Assembly: GCA_031415655.1 (NCBI GenBank)
Contig: JANOSD010000149.1
Span: 25,846-89,845, forward strand
Length of the DNA stretch: 64,000 nucleotides
Reading direction: 5' to 3'
Source: JAKOVR01 sp031415655
Lineage (GTDB): Bacteria > Actinomycetota > Acidimicrobiia > Acidimicrobiales > Acidimicrobilacustridaceae
Shown: positions 1-8,760 of the stretch, in pieces
Numbering within the stretch: position 1 is the stretch's first letter
Layout of the letters: the number at the start of each line of letters is the position of its first letter
Notes under the pieces: generated by a model
What the model was told of the DNA's origin: nothing
Database searches by the model: none
Seen by the model: the letters and a program-made list of their open reading frames with translations, nothing else
Position numbers and translations under genes: made by a program

Positions 1-1196
1 TCCTCGATGGCATCGACCTCGGTGGACGGAGGGAGCTCGCTGGGGTTGGCGATAAACAGTTCCGTACCGTCCGTGCGGCGCACTCGGTAGGCCACCGACG
101 GAGCCGTTGCGATGAGGCTGAGATTGAACTCACGCTCCAGACGCTCTCGGATGATCTCCATGTGGAGCAGCCCCAAAAACCCGCATCGAAAACCGAAACC
201 GAGGGCGCCGGATGTCTCCGGCTCGAACGTGAAGGAAGAGTCGTTGAGGCAGAGTTTGTCTAGTGATTCCCGAAGCACCGGAAACTCGTCGCCGTCGATG
301 GGATAGAGCCCGCAGAACACCATCGGCTTGGGTTCGAGATACCCCTCCAAGGCCGGAGCTGGGTTGGCTGCCTCGGTGACCGTCTCACCCGACCGCGCCT
401 GGCCGACATCCTTGATTCCGGCGATGAGGTAGCCCACCTCACCCGGACCCAACGATGCAACCGGCACGCTGTTGGGGGTACGGACGCCAACCTCTTCGGC
501 TTCGAGGGTGGCCCCGGCCTGCACAAACCGAAGCTTGGCCCCGGTGCGAAGCGTGCCGTCGACCACCCGCACGGACGACACCACCCCTCGATACTGGTCG
601 TAGTGCGAATCGAAGATGAGTGCTTGCAACGGAGAATCGGCATTGCCCTTCGGCGCTGGAATACGTTCGATGATCGCATCGAGCAGCGCCTCCACTCCGA
701 CGCCCGTTTTGGCGCTGATGTGGAGAATTTCATCGGCCGGAAGACCGAGCACCGTCTCGATCTCGGCGGCATAACGGTCGGGATCAGCGGCGGGCAGATC
801 GATCTTGTTGAGCGCGGCCACGATCTCGAGGTCGTGTTCCAGGGCGAGATAACAATTGGCCAGCGTCTGTGCTTCGATGCCCTGACTGGCGTCGACCAAC
901 AGCACCGCTCCCTCGCAGGCGGCGAGACTGCGAGAAACCTCGTACCCGAAGTCGACGTGACCGGGAGTGTCGATGAGGTTGATGGTGAAACCCTTGTAGG
1001 TGAGCTTCACGCTTTGCAGCTTGATCGTGATCCCCCGTTCCCGTTCGATGTCCATCGAATCGAGGTACTGGGCCCGCATATCACGCGGATCGACCGCACC
1101 ACAGATCTCCAGCATCCGGTCGGCAAGGGTGGACTTGCCGTGATCGATGTGGGCGATGATGCACAAGTCGCGCTGGCGGTCGATAGTGGTCGTCAT
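1..1196 (-). CDS. lepA: Elongation factor 4 (LepA), 3' end beyond the window
   Basis: Ribosome back-translocase-type GTPase acting on stalled 70S ribosomes. The ATG at 1196 opens a frame with the GTPase signatures in order: G1 A-H-I-D-H-G-K-S-T near residue 15, the switch region D-I-E-R-E-R-G-I-T, G3 D-T-P-G-H-V-D-F, and G4 N-K-I-D. EF4-specific text follows later, including G-F-R-C-G-F-L-G-L-L-H-M-E. About 398 codons are present of the usual 600, so the C-terminal domains lie off the left edge. It is divergent from rpsT, a common actinobacterial neighbourhood together with holA and comEC. Identity is certain; the start could be slightly further upstream. Confidence 0.97.
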   Translation of the reverse strand, partial: MTTTIDRQRDLCIIAHIDHGKSTLADRMLEICGAVDPRDMRAQYLDSMDIERERGITIKLQSVKLTYKGFTINLIDTPGHVDFGYEVSRSLAACEGAVLLVDASQGIEAQTLANCYLALEHDLEIVAALNKIDLPAADPDRYAAEIETVLGLPADEILHISAKTGVGVEALLDAIIERIPAPKGNADSPLQALIFDSHYDQYRGVVSSVRVVDGTLRTGAKLRFVQAGATLEAEEVGVRTPNSVPVASLGPGEVGYLIAGIKDVGQARSGETVTEAANPAPALEGYLEPKPMVFCGLYPIDGDEFPVLRESLDKLCLNDSSFTFEPETSGALGFGFRCGFLGLLHMEIIRERLEREFNLSLIATAPSVAYRVRRTDGTELFIANPSELPPSTEVDAIE

Positions 1197-1411
1197 CCGG
1201 AAAGGGCTCAGCATCCTGCAAAGAAAAGGGTGGCCAGTGTTCGCCACCACAACAGCCCATTGCAAACGACCGCTCGCGCCGCCCCCGTCGGCCCAACCCC
1301 GTGCGCTCCTGGCGATGTGCGTTCCTCGGCCGCTCACGGCTACAGTCCGGGGCCGCTTCCCCCGACTCCCGTGTGAAGCCCCCCGACCCAAGGCCTCTGC
1401 CGGAATCGATC

Positions 1412-1684
1412 ATGGCAAACATCAAGAGCCAGAAAAAGCGCAACCTACAGAACGAGAAGCGTCGTGTCCGCAACAAGGGCGTGCGCAGCGAGATGAAGAC
1501 CCGCGTCAAGCAGGTTGAACAAGCGGCGACCAAGGGCGAGGGCGACCTCGAAACCCTGCATCGCCACGCCGTCAGCAAACTCGACAAGGCCGCCACCAAA
1601 GGCATCATCCACAAGAACGCCGCCAACCGACGCAAGAGCCGGTTGGCCAAACGCCTCGCCCGCCTCTCCGCCACCGACTCGTAA
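1412..1684 (+). CDS. rpsT: 30S ribosomal protein S20
   Basis: Small basic primary 16S rRNA-binding protein of the 30S subunit, 90 residues, the usual family length. It begins with the family's M-A-N-I-K-S-Q-K-K-R and has the typical R-x-R-N-K-x-V-R-S and I-H-K-N-A-A-N-R-R-K-S-R-L motifs. The frame stays open upstream to 1301, but the ATG at 1412 gives the conserved N-terminus. It is transcribed away from lepA and converges on holA; the 48-bp gap holds only a weak 6-bp inverted repeat (1714-1731) without a T-run. Confidence 0.97.
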   Translation: MANIKSQKKRNLQNEKRRVRNKGVRSEMKTRVKQVEQAATKGEGDLETLHRHAVSKLDKAATKGIIHKNAANRRKSRLAKRLARLSATDS

Positions 1685-1732
1685 ACACACGTTCTCGCCG
1701 TTTCTCGAAACGGGACGACATGCAGGTCGTCG

Positions 1733-2782
1733 TCAGCGACGGCTTCGGCTGGCCATTCGAGCCACCAGCATCTCCATCACCATCGCCTCGCGCACGTCGC
1801 CGGGGTACTGACGGGCACCCTTGAGGTCGAGGTCGGCTTGGGCCAACAGCCCCACGAGGTCGGCGATCCGCTCTGACCCCAACTTGCGGCCTTGTTTCAT
1901 CGCCTTTCCGGCGGTGAACGGTGCGCCACCCACGACGAGTGCGGCGGCGTTGTTGTCGTTCGCACCGGAACCGTCGAGCGCCAGCATCTTGCCCACATGG
2001 TTGTGGAGTGTGGCGAGCAGTTGAAGTGGGTGCCGCCCGGCGTGGATCATCCGTTGTAGGACCGCAAGCGATCCAGCGATGTCGCCCCCATCAATGGCGT
2101 CGGTGAGATCCCAGGGCGCCATGTCGCCGGCATCGCCGAGGTAGACCGCAATGTCGTCGATCTCAAGCGCCGTGCCCGGAGCGAACGCTCCTTCGAGCGT
2201 GGTGAGCAACGCCGCGATCCGGCCGGGGTCTTCGCCAGCCCAATCGGCAAGGTGCACCGCGACTGGCCGGGCGAACTTCAGCGGCGAACCGTCGAGCTGA
2301 CCTTTCACCCAGGTGATTCGATCCTTGCCCTTCCCGGCGTCGGTCTCGATGATTTGACCGATCTCCTTCACCCGTTCAAGCAGCTTCTTCGGTGCCGGTC
2401 CGCTTCGAACCTGCGGTACAGGGTAGGCCTCCCACACCAACACGAGGCGGGTGGTGGGTAGCGGATCGACCAGGTAAGCCGTGAGCCCGGCAACAGACTC
2501 CTGAGTGGTGAAACAACCGAGGTGACGGGCGACCACGACGCGAAAATCGGTGAGGAACGGCGACGTCTGGGCAGAGTCGACTACCGCTCCGAGGCCTCGC
2601 TCGCCGCGATCATCGTCGTAACGCGGTGCATCGAACTCCTCCAGCACGAGCGCACGCTCGTCCATACCAACCAGTTGGTCAACCACGTGATGGACCGCTT
2701 GATTCACCAACGTGGGATCGCCACCCTTGATCAGGATGACCGGTACTTTGAGATCGACCTTCACCGACGACGCCGACGCCAT
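1733..2782 (-). CDS. holA: DNA polymerase III subunit delta
   Basis: Clamp-loader delta subunit, 349 residues, normal length. The N-terminal AAA-like part begins V-P-V-I-L-I-K-G-G-D-P-T-L-V and is followed by the helical clamp-loader C-terminal domain (G-R-H-P-L-Q-L-L-A-T-L-H-N-H near residue 245, then a Q-G-R-K-L-like helix). The ATG at 2782 overlaps the stop of the DHPS-like gene by one base (TGATG) and has GGAGG six bases upstream, so translation is probably coupled. The frame is open upstream to 2941, but that stretch overlaps the DHPS gene and is not credible. Last gene of the comEA-comEC-folP2-holA run. Confidence 0.93.
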   Translation of the reverse strand: MASASSVKVDLKVPVILIKGGDPTLVNQAVHHVVDQLVGMDERALVLEEFDAPRYDDDRGERGLGAVVDSAQTSPFLTDFRVVVARHLGCFTTQESVAGLTAYLVDPLPTTRLVLVWEAYPVPQVRSGPAPKKLLERVKEIGQIIETDAGKGKDRITWVKGQLDGSPLKFARPVAVHLADWAGEDPGRIAALLTTLEGAFAPGTALEIDDIAVYLGDAGDMAPWDLTDAIDGGDIAGSLAVLQRMIHAGRHPLQLLATLHNHVGKMLALDGSGANDNNAAALVVGGAPFTAGKAMKQGRKLGSERIADLVGLLAQADLDLKGARQYPGDVREAMVMEMLVARMASRSRR

Positions 2783-3693
2783 CAGTTCGCCTCCAGCAAC
2801 GCCGCCATGACATCGGCCAGACGGCGGCCGGCCCGAGCGTCGTGGGCACGAAGAATCCGACATCCCAGGATGATGCCCACGGCGTGCGCACCCATGGTGC
2901 CATTGCCTGCGGACTGCACGTCGACATCGAGCAGCTTCCAAAGGAACCGTTTGTTCGAGGCCGACAAGAAAACGGGATAGCCCAACTCGGCCAGCCGATG
3001 CGACGCTCGCAATAACAGCGCCGACTGTTCCTCGGTCTTGCCGAGATCCAGCCCCGCGTCGACCATAACCCGCTCCCGGGGGATGCCCGCCGCCTCCGCC
3101 TGCGCTGCTCGATCAATGAGAAGGGTGACCACGGACTCCACGACGTCGGGGTAGGAGGGCTCGGGATCAGGCACCCTCGGTTGCAGTCTGATGTGCGTCG
3201 CCACCACGGAAGCTCCCGCTGCGGCGCAAACCGGGAGATACTTTGGATCGGCAAAACCGCTGATGTCGTTGCCGATGACAGCTCCGGCCTCAAAACAGGC
3301 CTGGGCCACGGACGCCCGCCACGTATCGACCGATAGTGGCAGGTCGAACCGAGTGCGTAACGCCTCAACCGCCGGGACCACCCGGTCGAGTTCTTGCTGC
3401 TCGCTCACGAACTCACCGGGGCCGGCCTTCACCCCGCCAACGTCGAGGAAGTCGGCGCCGTCGGCGACCAGTACATCGGCCTTGGCGAGAAAGCCGTCGA
3501 ACGAAAAATAGGTGCCACGGTCGTAGAACGAGTCCGGGGTGCGGTTCAAGATACCCATCACGACCGCCCGCGAAGTGATGTCGAACCGATGCGGGCCGAG
3601 CAGAAGCTCGGTTGGGCGAACCGCCACCGGGAGCCCATTGGCGGGCGTCGGTTGATCGATGTTCGATGACAGGTCAGGGGCCAGGGGGGGCAC
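2782..3693 (-). CDS. folP2: Dihydropteroate synthase paralogue (FolP2 type)
   Basis: TIM-barrel protein of 303 residues resembling DHPS. Visible motifs are V-M-G-I-L-N-R-T-P-D-S-F-Y-D near residue 45, G-A-D-F-L-D-V-G-G near 80, L-S-V-D-T-W near 119, D-x-G-K-T near 215 and S-N-K where folate-making DHPS usually has S-R-K. The N-R-T-P-D-S-F-Y-D and D-V-G-G-V-K-A-G-P-G wording matches the mycobacterial FolP2 subfamily, which as I recall is not thought to be the main folate enzyme. Starts at GTG 3693, overlapping comEC by 20 bases, with no clear ribosome site, so it probably depends on coupling. Its presence between comEC and holA is unusual. Confidence 0.85.
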   Translation of the reverse strand: MPPLAPDLSSNIDQPTPANGLPVAVRPTELLLGPHRFDITSRAVVMGILNRTPDSFYDRGTYFSFDGFLAKADVLVADGADFLDVGGVKAGPGEFVSEQQELDRVVPAVEALRTRFDLPLSVDTWRASVAQACFEAGAVIGNDISGFADPKYLPVCAAAGASVVATHIRLQPRVPDPEPSYPDVVESVVTLLIDRAAQAEAAGIPRERVMVDAGLDLGKTEEQSALLLRASHRLAELGYPVFLSASNKRFLWKLLDVDVQSAGNGTMGAHAVGIILGCRILRAHDARAGRRLADVMAALLEAN

Positions 3694-5524
3694 GGGCTGA
3701 CGCTACACCGATGGTCGGAAGTAACCGCTCCCCCACCTCCCGGATCTCCACTCGTACCGTTCCCCGATCGATCAACGGCGACCACGTTCCGGCACCTGGT
3801 CGCACGTGCATCACGACATTGATTCGATCAATCACCAGCCCTCCAGCATCACGTGCGGCGGCCGACCCGCTGCTCTGAATCAGCAGCACCCGGGTCAACG
3901 GAACCGAACGAACGGCACGAAACACGTCAGTAGCAGTCGTACGCCCATCGACCACCACGACCTGAAGCGGCCTACCGTCGGCGTCGGTCCCGCCCCACCA
4001 CCCAAGGTTGCCGACCACCCCAGAGCCTGCCGTTGGCGGAGCCGGTGGGCGAGTACCGATCACGACGATGGCGATCAGGGCACCGGCGATCAACCAACGG
4101 TGATTGGTGCGTACCCCCGCAACCAACGCAAAACCGAGTACCGCCACCGCGACGAGTGGTACCGCCGACCACGTCACCGCCGCGCCCCACGCCGCCACGA
4201 GGTCGACCCACCACAAACCCAATCGTGTGGGGAGGTGGAGCCATCGCGCCACCACCGACCATCCAGCTTCCTGACACCAACCGGCAAGCGGACCAGCCAC
4301 AATGCCCCACGCCATGATCGGTCCGGCGGTAGGCGCCACCAAGAGGTTGGCCGGGATCGCCACCAGCGAGAATCCCCCGTTACGAGCGGCCAGAAGTGGG
4401 GTGACGGCGAGCTGGGCGGCGAGGGTGACCGCCAACGCTTCGCGCAGCACACGCGGCCCCGGCACCCGCGTAGCGATCGGTGCCGACAGCAACAAGATTC
4501 CCCCCGATGCGGCCACCGAAAGCAGGAATCCCCCGGAACCAGCAATCAGCGGATCAGCAATGACGAGCACGATCACGGCGAGCGCCAACACTCTCCGACC
4601 GCTCATCGATCGACCCCATCCCCACGTGCCCACGGCGAGCGCCGCCATCACCGTGGCGCGCAACACCGACGGCTCGAAACGGGTGGTTAACGCCACCACC
4701 CAGAGCACGCCGAGCGTGGCGATTACCCGCCGACCGGGGCGGCAACGACGTAACACCGGCCCACATAACAGCAAAACGAAGGCCACGTTCTGGCCACTCA
4801 CGACGAGGAGGTGGCTCAATCCCGAAGCTCGAAACCGGTCCGTGAGGTCGGCCGATTGATCACGATCGTCGCCCAAGACGAAGCCGCTGAGGAGTGCTCG
4901 CTGATCGGGAGCGAGGCTCGTAGCGCCGACGCCGACGAGCCGTCGAAAGCGGTTGACCACACGGTCGAGGCCGGACGCGAACTGCACGTCGCCCACCCAA
5001 TCGGCCTCAAGGCGGCCCACGATATGGCGACGAGCGAGCCAGAGGTCATCGCTTCGACGCGGCGAAATGAGGCCACGCAACGCCACTCGGTCCCCGCCTT
5101 GGAGCTCATTGGCGGTCGACCGGCCCCGTCCGCTCACCCAGATATCGAGGCGGCGGCCTTCACCACCTTCCTCCACCCCGTCGAATCGGACGAGGCCGGG
5201 GGTACTGCTGGGCTCCGTGCGAACCAGGTACCAACCGTCCCCGACACCGCGGTCGGTGGGGGCGACGGCGGCCCAGGCCATGGCCGACAAACTGGCAACG
5301 AGGAGCACCAGGCCGATGCACACCCCAAAACGCCAACGCCGGACATACGAAACGACAAGTACCAGCAGGGCCAGACAGAGCTGAACGGAAGAGGCCACGG
5401 AAAGGGCCACGGAAGGCGCTCCCCACGCCGCCGCCACGACCGCTGCCGCTGTCGCGAGCAACGCCGTGTCGGACAGCGAGGCTCGCTCGACCGGAGGTGT
5501 GCGTCCGATCGTTGCCGCGGTCAT
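3674..5524 (-). CDS. comEC: ComEC/Rec2 DNA-uptake channel, short form
   Basis: Polytopic inner-membrane protein predicted to carry single-stranded DNA across the membrane during natural transformation. It has N-terminal hydrophobic helices, a soluble OB-like insert (about residues 80-190) and the competence core with the family signature G-L-S-H-L-L-V-V-S-G-Q-N near residue 240, followed by many membrane helices. About 616 residues. The C-terminal portion lacks the H-x-H-x-D-H metallo-beta-lactamase motif found in long ComEC proteins; only a degenerate tail remains. The ATG at 5524 overlaps the comEA stop (TGATG); a GTG three bases upstream is an alternative. Confidence 0.9.
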   Translation of the reverse strand: MTAATIGRTPPVERASLSDTALLATAAAVVAAAWGAPSVALSVASSVQLCLALLVLVVSYVRRWRFGVCIGLVLLVASLSAMAWAAVAPTDRGVGDGWYLVRTEPSSTPGLVRFDGVEEGGEGRRLDIWVSGRGRSTANELQGGDRVALRGLISPRRSDDLWLARRHIVGRLEADWVGDVQFASGLDRVVNRFRRLVGVGATSLAPDQRALLSGFVLGDDRDQSADLTDRFRASGLSHLLVVSGQNVAFVLLLCGPVLRRCRPGRRVIATLGVLWVVALTTRFEPSVLRATVMAALAVGTWGWGRSMSGRRVLALAVIVLVIADPLIAGSGGFLLSVAASGGILLLSAPIATRVPGPRVLREALAVTLAAQLAVTPLLAARNGGFSLVAIPANLLVAPTAGPIMAWGIVAGPLAGWCQEAGWSVVARWLHLPTRLGLWWVDLVAAWGAAVTWSAVPLVAVAVLGFALVAGVRTNHRWLIAGALIAIVVIGTRPPAPPTAGSGVVGNLGWWGGTDADGRPLQVVVVDGRTTATDVFRAVRSVPLTRVLLIQSSGSAAARDAGGLVIDRINVVMHVRPGAGTWSPLIDRGTVRVEIREVGERLLPTIGVASARAPPGP

Positions 5525-6708
5525 CACACCACGACCAACGAACGAAGTTGGGCCAACTTGTTCGGCCCGATACCGCGGACGTCCTGCAACTGTTCGACGG
5601 AGGTGAAGGCTCCGTGTTGCTGGCGGTGCGCCACGATCGCCTGCGCCGTAGACGGACCGACACCAGGCAAGGTATCGAGCTGTTCCAACGTCGCTGTGTT
5701 GAGGTTCACGGGATCCACTGGAACGGCTAACGATCCTCCCCCTGATCCCACCGCCGACCCGCCCCCCGATCCCACCGCCGACCCCACCCCCGGAGGTGCT
5801 GGTCCGTCGGGTCCACTCACTGTCGGCGGAGCGCCCAGCTCGCCTCGGCGCGGAATATACACCCGGATGCCGTCGGCCACCGATGCCGCCAGATTGATCC
5901 GATCGTCGTCGGCGTCGACCGCCAGCCCGCCCGCGGCCCGCACGAGGTCCGCCACTCGACTGTCTGAAGGGAGCCGATACAGCCCGGGCCGCACCACGGC
6001 ACCTGCGGCGTGGACCACGATGACAGACCCGTGCGGAGCGACGTCACTCACCGTTGGCGTCGTCCCCACCGGCATTGTCCCCACCGGCATTGTCCCCACC
6101 GGAGCGGCACCGGTACCCCCGGCGAGAGGGAAAGAAGTAGCGCCGCCAATCAACGAATCGGGGGACACAACAGCGCGGGTCGGCAATGGCGCAGACCGTG
6201 GCGGCGGTGCGATGCCCGCTGGCATTCGAGACCCGAAAAGGCCCGCCACCAGCACGACTACCGACACCATCACCACCAGCCCGATGACGGCGAAGAGCCA
6301 CGCCTTCGGCGCCACCTGCCGCAATCGGTCACTGGCTCTTCTGCCCGAAAACGAATCCACGGACCCAACCCTCGGGTGTGGCGTATCCCCCTTGACGTAG
6401 GCATCATCGAGTCCGTCAGCGGGCGGCGACCGAAATCGATCAGCAACCGTCTTGGCATAGCGCCCCAGTCGGGCGATGCTCGCCGCCCATCCTCCGCGGG
6501 TTGGACCTTCCACGAACCGGGCCATCGCCGCGTCCTGTCGGGCATTCCTGGCTGCCCCCGCCGCGCCCTGCCCCGCTTCGGGCGCGTCCCCCGCAGACGA
6601 CTCCGGGCCGACGGGGGTGGCGCCGATCGATGCCACGGGAGCAGTGGGGGGATGGGTGTCGGCAGCTTGGGGGGAAGCAGCAACCGGATCGTGGTGGCGC
6701 GCGTGCAT
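5524..6708 (-). CDS. comEA: ComEA family DNA-binding competence protein
   Basis: Membrane-anchored DNA receptor for transformation, 394 residues from the ATG at 6708 (AGGG upstream; the frame continues to a TTG at 6726). A cytoplasmic Ala/Pro-rich region of about 145 residues precedes one membrane helix (A-W-L-F-A-V-I-G-L-V-V-M-V-S-V). Next come a linker with a G-T-M-P-V repeat, an SLBB-like domain (V-H-A-A-G-A-V-V-R-P-G-L-Y), a Gly/Ser linker with a G-S-A-V repeat, and a C-terminal helix-hairpin-helix domain (N-L-N-T-A-T-L-E-Q-L-D-T-L-P-G-V-G). It is longer than most ComEA because of the cytoplasmic extension. Cotranscribed with comEC. Confidence 0.92.
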   Translation of the reverse strand: MHARHHDPVAASPQAADTHPPTAPVASIGATPVGPESSAGDAPEAGQGAAGAARNARQDAAMARFVEGPTRGGWAASIARLGRYAKTVADRFRSPPADGLDDAYVKGDTPHPRVGSVDSFSGRRASDRLRQVAPKAWLFAVIGLVVMVSVVVLVAGLFGSRMPAGIAPPPRSAPLPTRAVVSPDSLIGGATSFPLAGGTGAAPVGTMPVGTMPVGTTPTVSDVAPHGSVIVVHAAGAVVRPGLYRLPSDSRVADLVRAAGGLAVDADDDRINLAASVADGIRVYIPRRGELGAPPTVSGPDGPAPPGVGSAVGSGGGSAVGSGGGSLAVPVDPVNLNTATLEQLDTLPGVGPSTAQAIVAHRQQHGAFTSVEQLQDVRGIGPNKLAQLRSLVVV

Positions 6709-6831
6709 GGCAGACCCTCGGGGCAACGGAGTTGGAGGATCGCCAGTGGCGACGAAGAGCGGCGACCGGCAAAAGCCATGGGTTACCGCAGGTTGACCAG
6801 TGGGCCGCGAAAGCCCAGAAAGCCCGGACGG

Positions 6832-7542
6832 CTAGAAAAGCCGCGAAGTGAGCTGCTTGCGCCAACCGGCGACCCGAGGATCATCGGGGCCGAGCAGTTC
6901 GAGCAGATCGACAAACTCTTGGCGGGCGACATCGTCGTCGCCTACACGATCAAGAAGGGAACCGAGTTTGGCTTCCACCTCTTCGGGCGAACCATAGTCG
7001 GCACCGGAGCGGGCCAACGCCGCAATGTGGCGGGTGGCCGGCGACTCGGGAATCTTCTCAAGCAGCGCTAAGCCCTCAGCGCTGCGACCGTCGTGCACCA
7101 GCAACTCCGCCAGCGCGGTGATTGCCGCGTCGTTCGCCGGTTCCAGTTCGAGCGCAGCCCGCAGCGAGGCCTCATCGCCCAACGCCAGCAACCGATCAAC
7201 TTCGTTTACTTCCGCGCTCGGCAACAGCTTGGCCACGAATTCCGCCACCTGCCGCTCGGGGAGCGACCCAACAAAGCTATCGACCACTTTGCGGTCCACG
7301 ATGGCGTGAACGGCCGGGATCGACTGGACACGAAAGGCGGCAGCCACCTGCGGGTTCGCATCGGTATCGACCTTGGCCAAGATCACTTGGCCACCCGTGT
7401 CCCCGACCACCTTCTCCAGAATCGGTCCGAGGGTGCGGCACGGGCCACACCACTCAGCCCAGAGGTCGACCACGACGGGCGTGGTGACGGAACGGTCGAG
7501 CACATCGGACTCGAAGGTGGCATCGGTGACGTCGATCTTCAT
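6832..7542 (-). CDS. Thioredoxin-TPR protein (CnoX/YbbN-like)
   Basis: 236 residues: an N-terminal thioredoxin fold with W-C-G-P-C (Cys32, Cys35) and the cis-Pro loop S-I-P-A, then a helical TPR-like C-terminal half (about 115-236). This is the architecture of CnoX/YbbN, a holdase co-chaperone that hands clients to GroEL/DnaK. Unlike E. coli CnoX the C-x-x-C is intact, so redox activity is plausible. ATG at 7542 with AAGGGG directly upstream. It stands alone on the minus strand, 123 bp before comEA. Confidence 0.85.
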   Translation of the reverse strand: MKIDVTDATFESDVLDRSVTTPVVVDLWAEWCGPCRTLGPILEKVVGDTGGQVILAKVDTDANPQVAAAFRVQSIPAVHAIVDRKVVDSFVGSLPERQVAEFVAKLLPSAEVNEVDRLLALGDEASLRAALELEPANDAAITALAELLVHDGRSAEGLALLEKIPESPATRHIAALARSGADYGSPEEVEAKLGSLLDRVGDDDVARQEFVDLLELLGPDDPRVAGWRKQLTSRLF

Positions 7543-7713
7543 AACCCCTTCACTCTACGACTCACGACTGCCGACACCTCCTTCACCGCCTTTCCCTCAT
7601 CAAACGGTTGACCCGCCACCCTCGTTTCGACCTACCAGAATGACCGTCCGATAGGTTGACACTTGAGAAACAGCTGCCGAACGGTGGCACGCCGAACAAA
7701 TGAAGGGGACAAC

Positions 7714-8760
7714 GTGACCAACGCCAGCGAGGCATCCATTGAGGGTGTCGACGTCGAACGAGTCACCGAGTGGCTCGGCGAACGAGTGCCCACGATGGTC
7801 GCACCCCTCACGTTCTCCCTCATCACCGGCGGCCATTCCAACCTCACCTTCACCGTCACCGACACCGAGGGACGTCGTTGGGTCCTGCGTCGTCCGCCGC
7901 TCAAGCAGGTGCTTGCCACCGCCCACGACATGGGACGCGAGTTCCGGATCCTGTCTGCGCTGCAACCCACCGATGTCCCTGTTCCTCCCCTCGTGGATCT
8001 GTGCACCGAAGAAACCACCAATGGTGCGCCGTTCTATGTGATGGACCACGTCGACGGTCGCGTGATCCGCAACATCGACGATGCCAATGGTCTCGACCTC
8101 GGGGAACGCGCCACCGCCAGCCATTCACTCATAGATGTGCTCGCGCGGATTCATGCCGTCGATATCGATGCCGCCGGCCTGGCCGACTTTGCCAAACGGG
8201 ATGACTACATCGCTCGCCAACTTCACCGCTGGAACGGGCAGTTCGAGAAGAGCAAGACCCGCGACCTACCGGTCATGGACGAGGTGTTCAATCTGCTGCA
8301 AGCGGCGACTCCTGCGCAAGGCCCGGCCACCATCGTGCACGGCGACTACCGCCTCGACAACTGCATGCTCGGGCCCGATGGTTCGGTGATGGCGGTGCTC
8401 GACTGGGAGATCTGCACGCTGGGTGATCCACTCGCCGACGTTGGCCTGCTTGTTGTCTATTGGGGCGACGCCGATGGCCCCACCCCCCACGGTGCTGCCA
8501 CTCCCACCGCCGCCGAAGGTTTCCTCAGCAAAAATGATCTCCTCGAGGCCTACTCCACGGCATCGGGGCGCGACGTCGACGGCATCGAGTTCTACGTCGC
8601 CTTCGGTTTTTGGAAGCTGGCCTGCATCGTGGAGGGCGTGTATGCCCGCTACGTGGGCGGAGCCATGGGCCAACGAAATGTGAAGTCATTCGACTTTTTC
8701 GACGAACAAGTGGTGGCTCTCGCCGACGCTGCTCGCGCCGCCCTCGGACACCACGCGTGA
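7714..8760 (+). CDS. APH-fold phosphotransferase family protein
   Basis: 348-residue protein kinase-like/APH fold. A nucleotide-binding N-lobe (T-G-G-H-S-N-L-T-F and W-V-L-R-R-P) precedes the catalytic loop H-G-D-Y-R-L-D-N near residue 208 and the metal-binding D-W-E near residue 229. Closest in style to the actinobacterial and ACAD10/11-type APH proteins linked to acyl-CoA metabolism, not to antibiotic-resistance kinases; the substrate cannot be read from sequence. GTG start at 7714 with AAGGGG upstream; the frame is open to 7663. The stop overlaps the GTG of the PAC2 gene (GTGA), so the two are translationally coupled. Confidence 0.85.
   Translation: MTNASEASIEGVDVERVTEWLGERVPTMVAPLTFSLITGGHSNLTFTVTDTEGRRWVLRRPPLKQVLATAHDMGREFRILSALQPTDVPVPPLVDLCTEETTNGAPFYVMDHVDGRVIRNIDDANGLDLGERATASHSLIDVLARIHAVDIDAAGLADFAKRDDYIARQLHRWNGQFEKSKTRDLPVMDEVFNLLQAATPAQGPATIVHGDYRLDNCMLGPDGSVMAVLDWEICTLGDPLADVGLLVVYWGDADGPTPHGAATPTAAEGFLSKNDLLEAYSTASGRDVDGIEFYVAFGFWKLACIVEGVYARYVGGAMGQRNVKSFDFFDEQVVALADAARAALGHHA

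Noticed and set aside
1714..1731. Terminator between rpsT and holA
   Set aside because: Only a 6-bp stem without a T-run; too weak to call.
4811..6400. 529-codon plus-strand frame
   Set aside because: Antisense to comEC and comEA; no recognisable domain.
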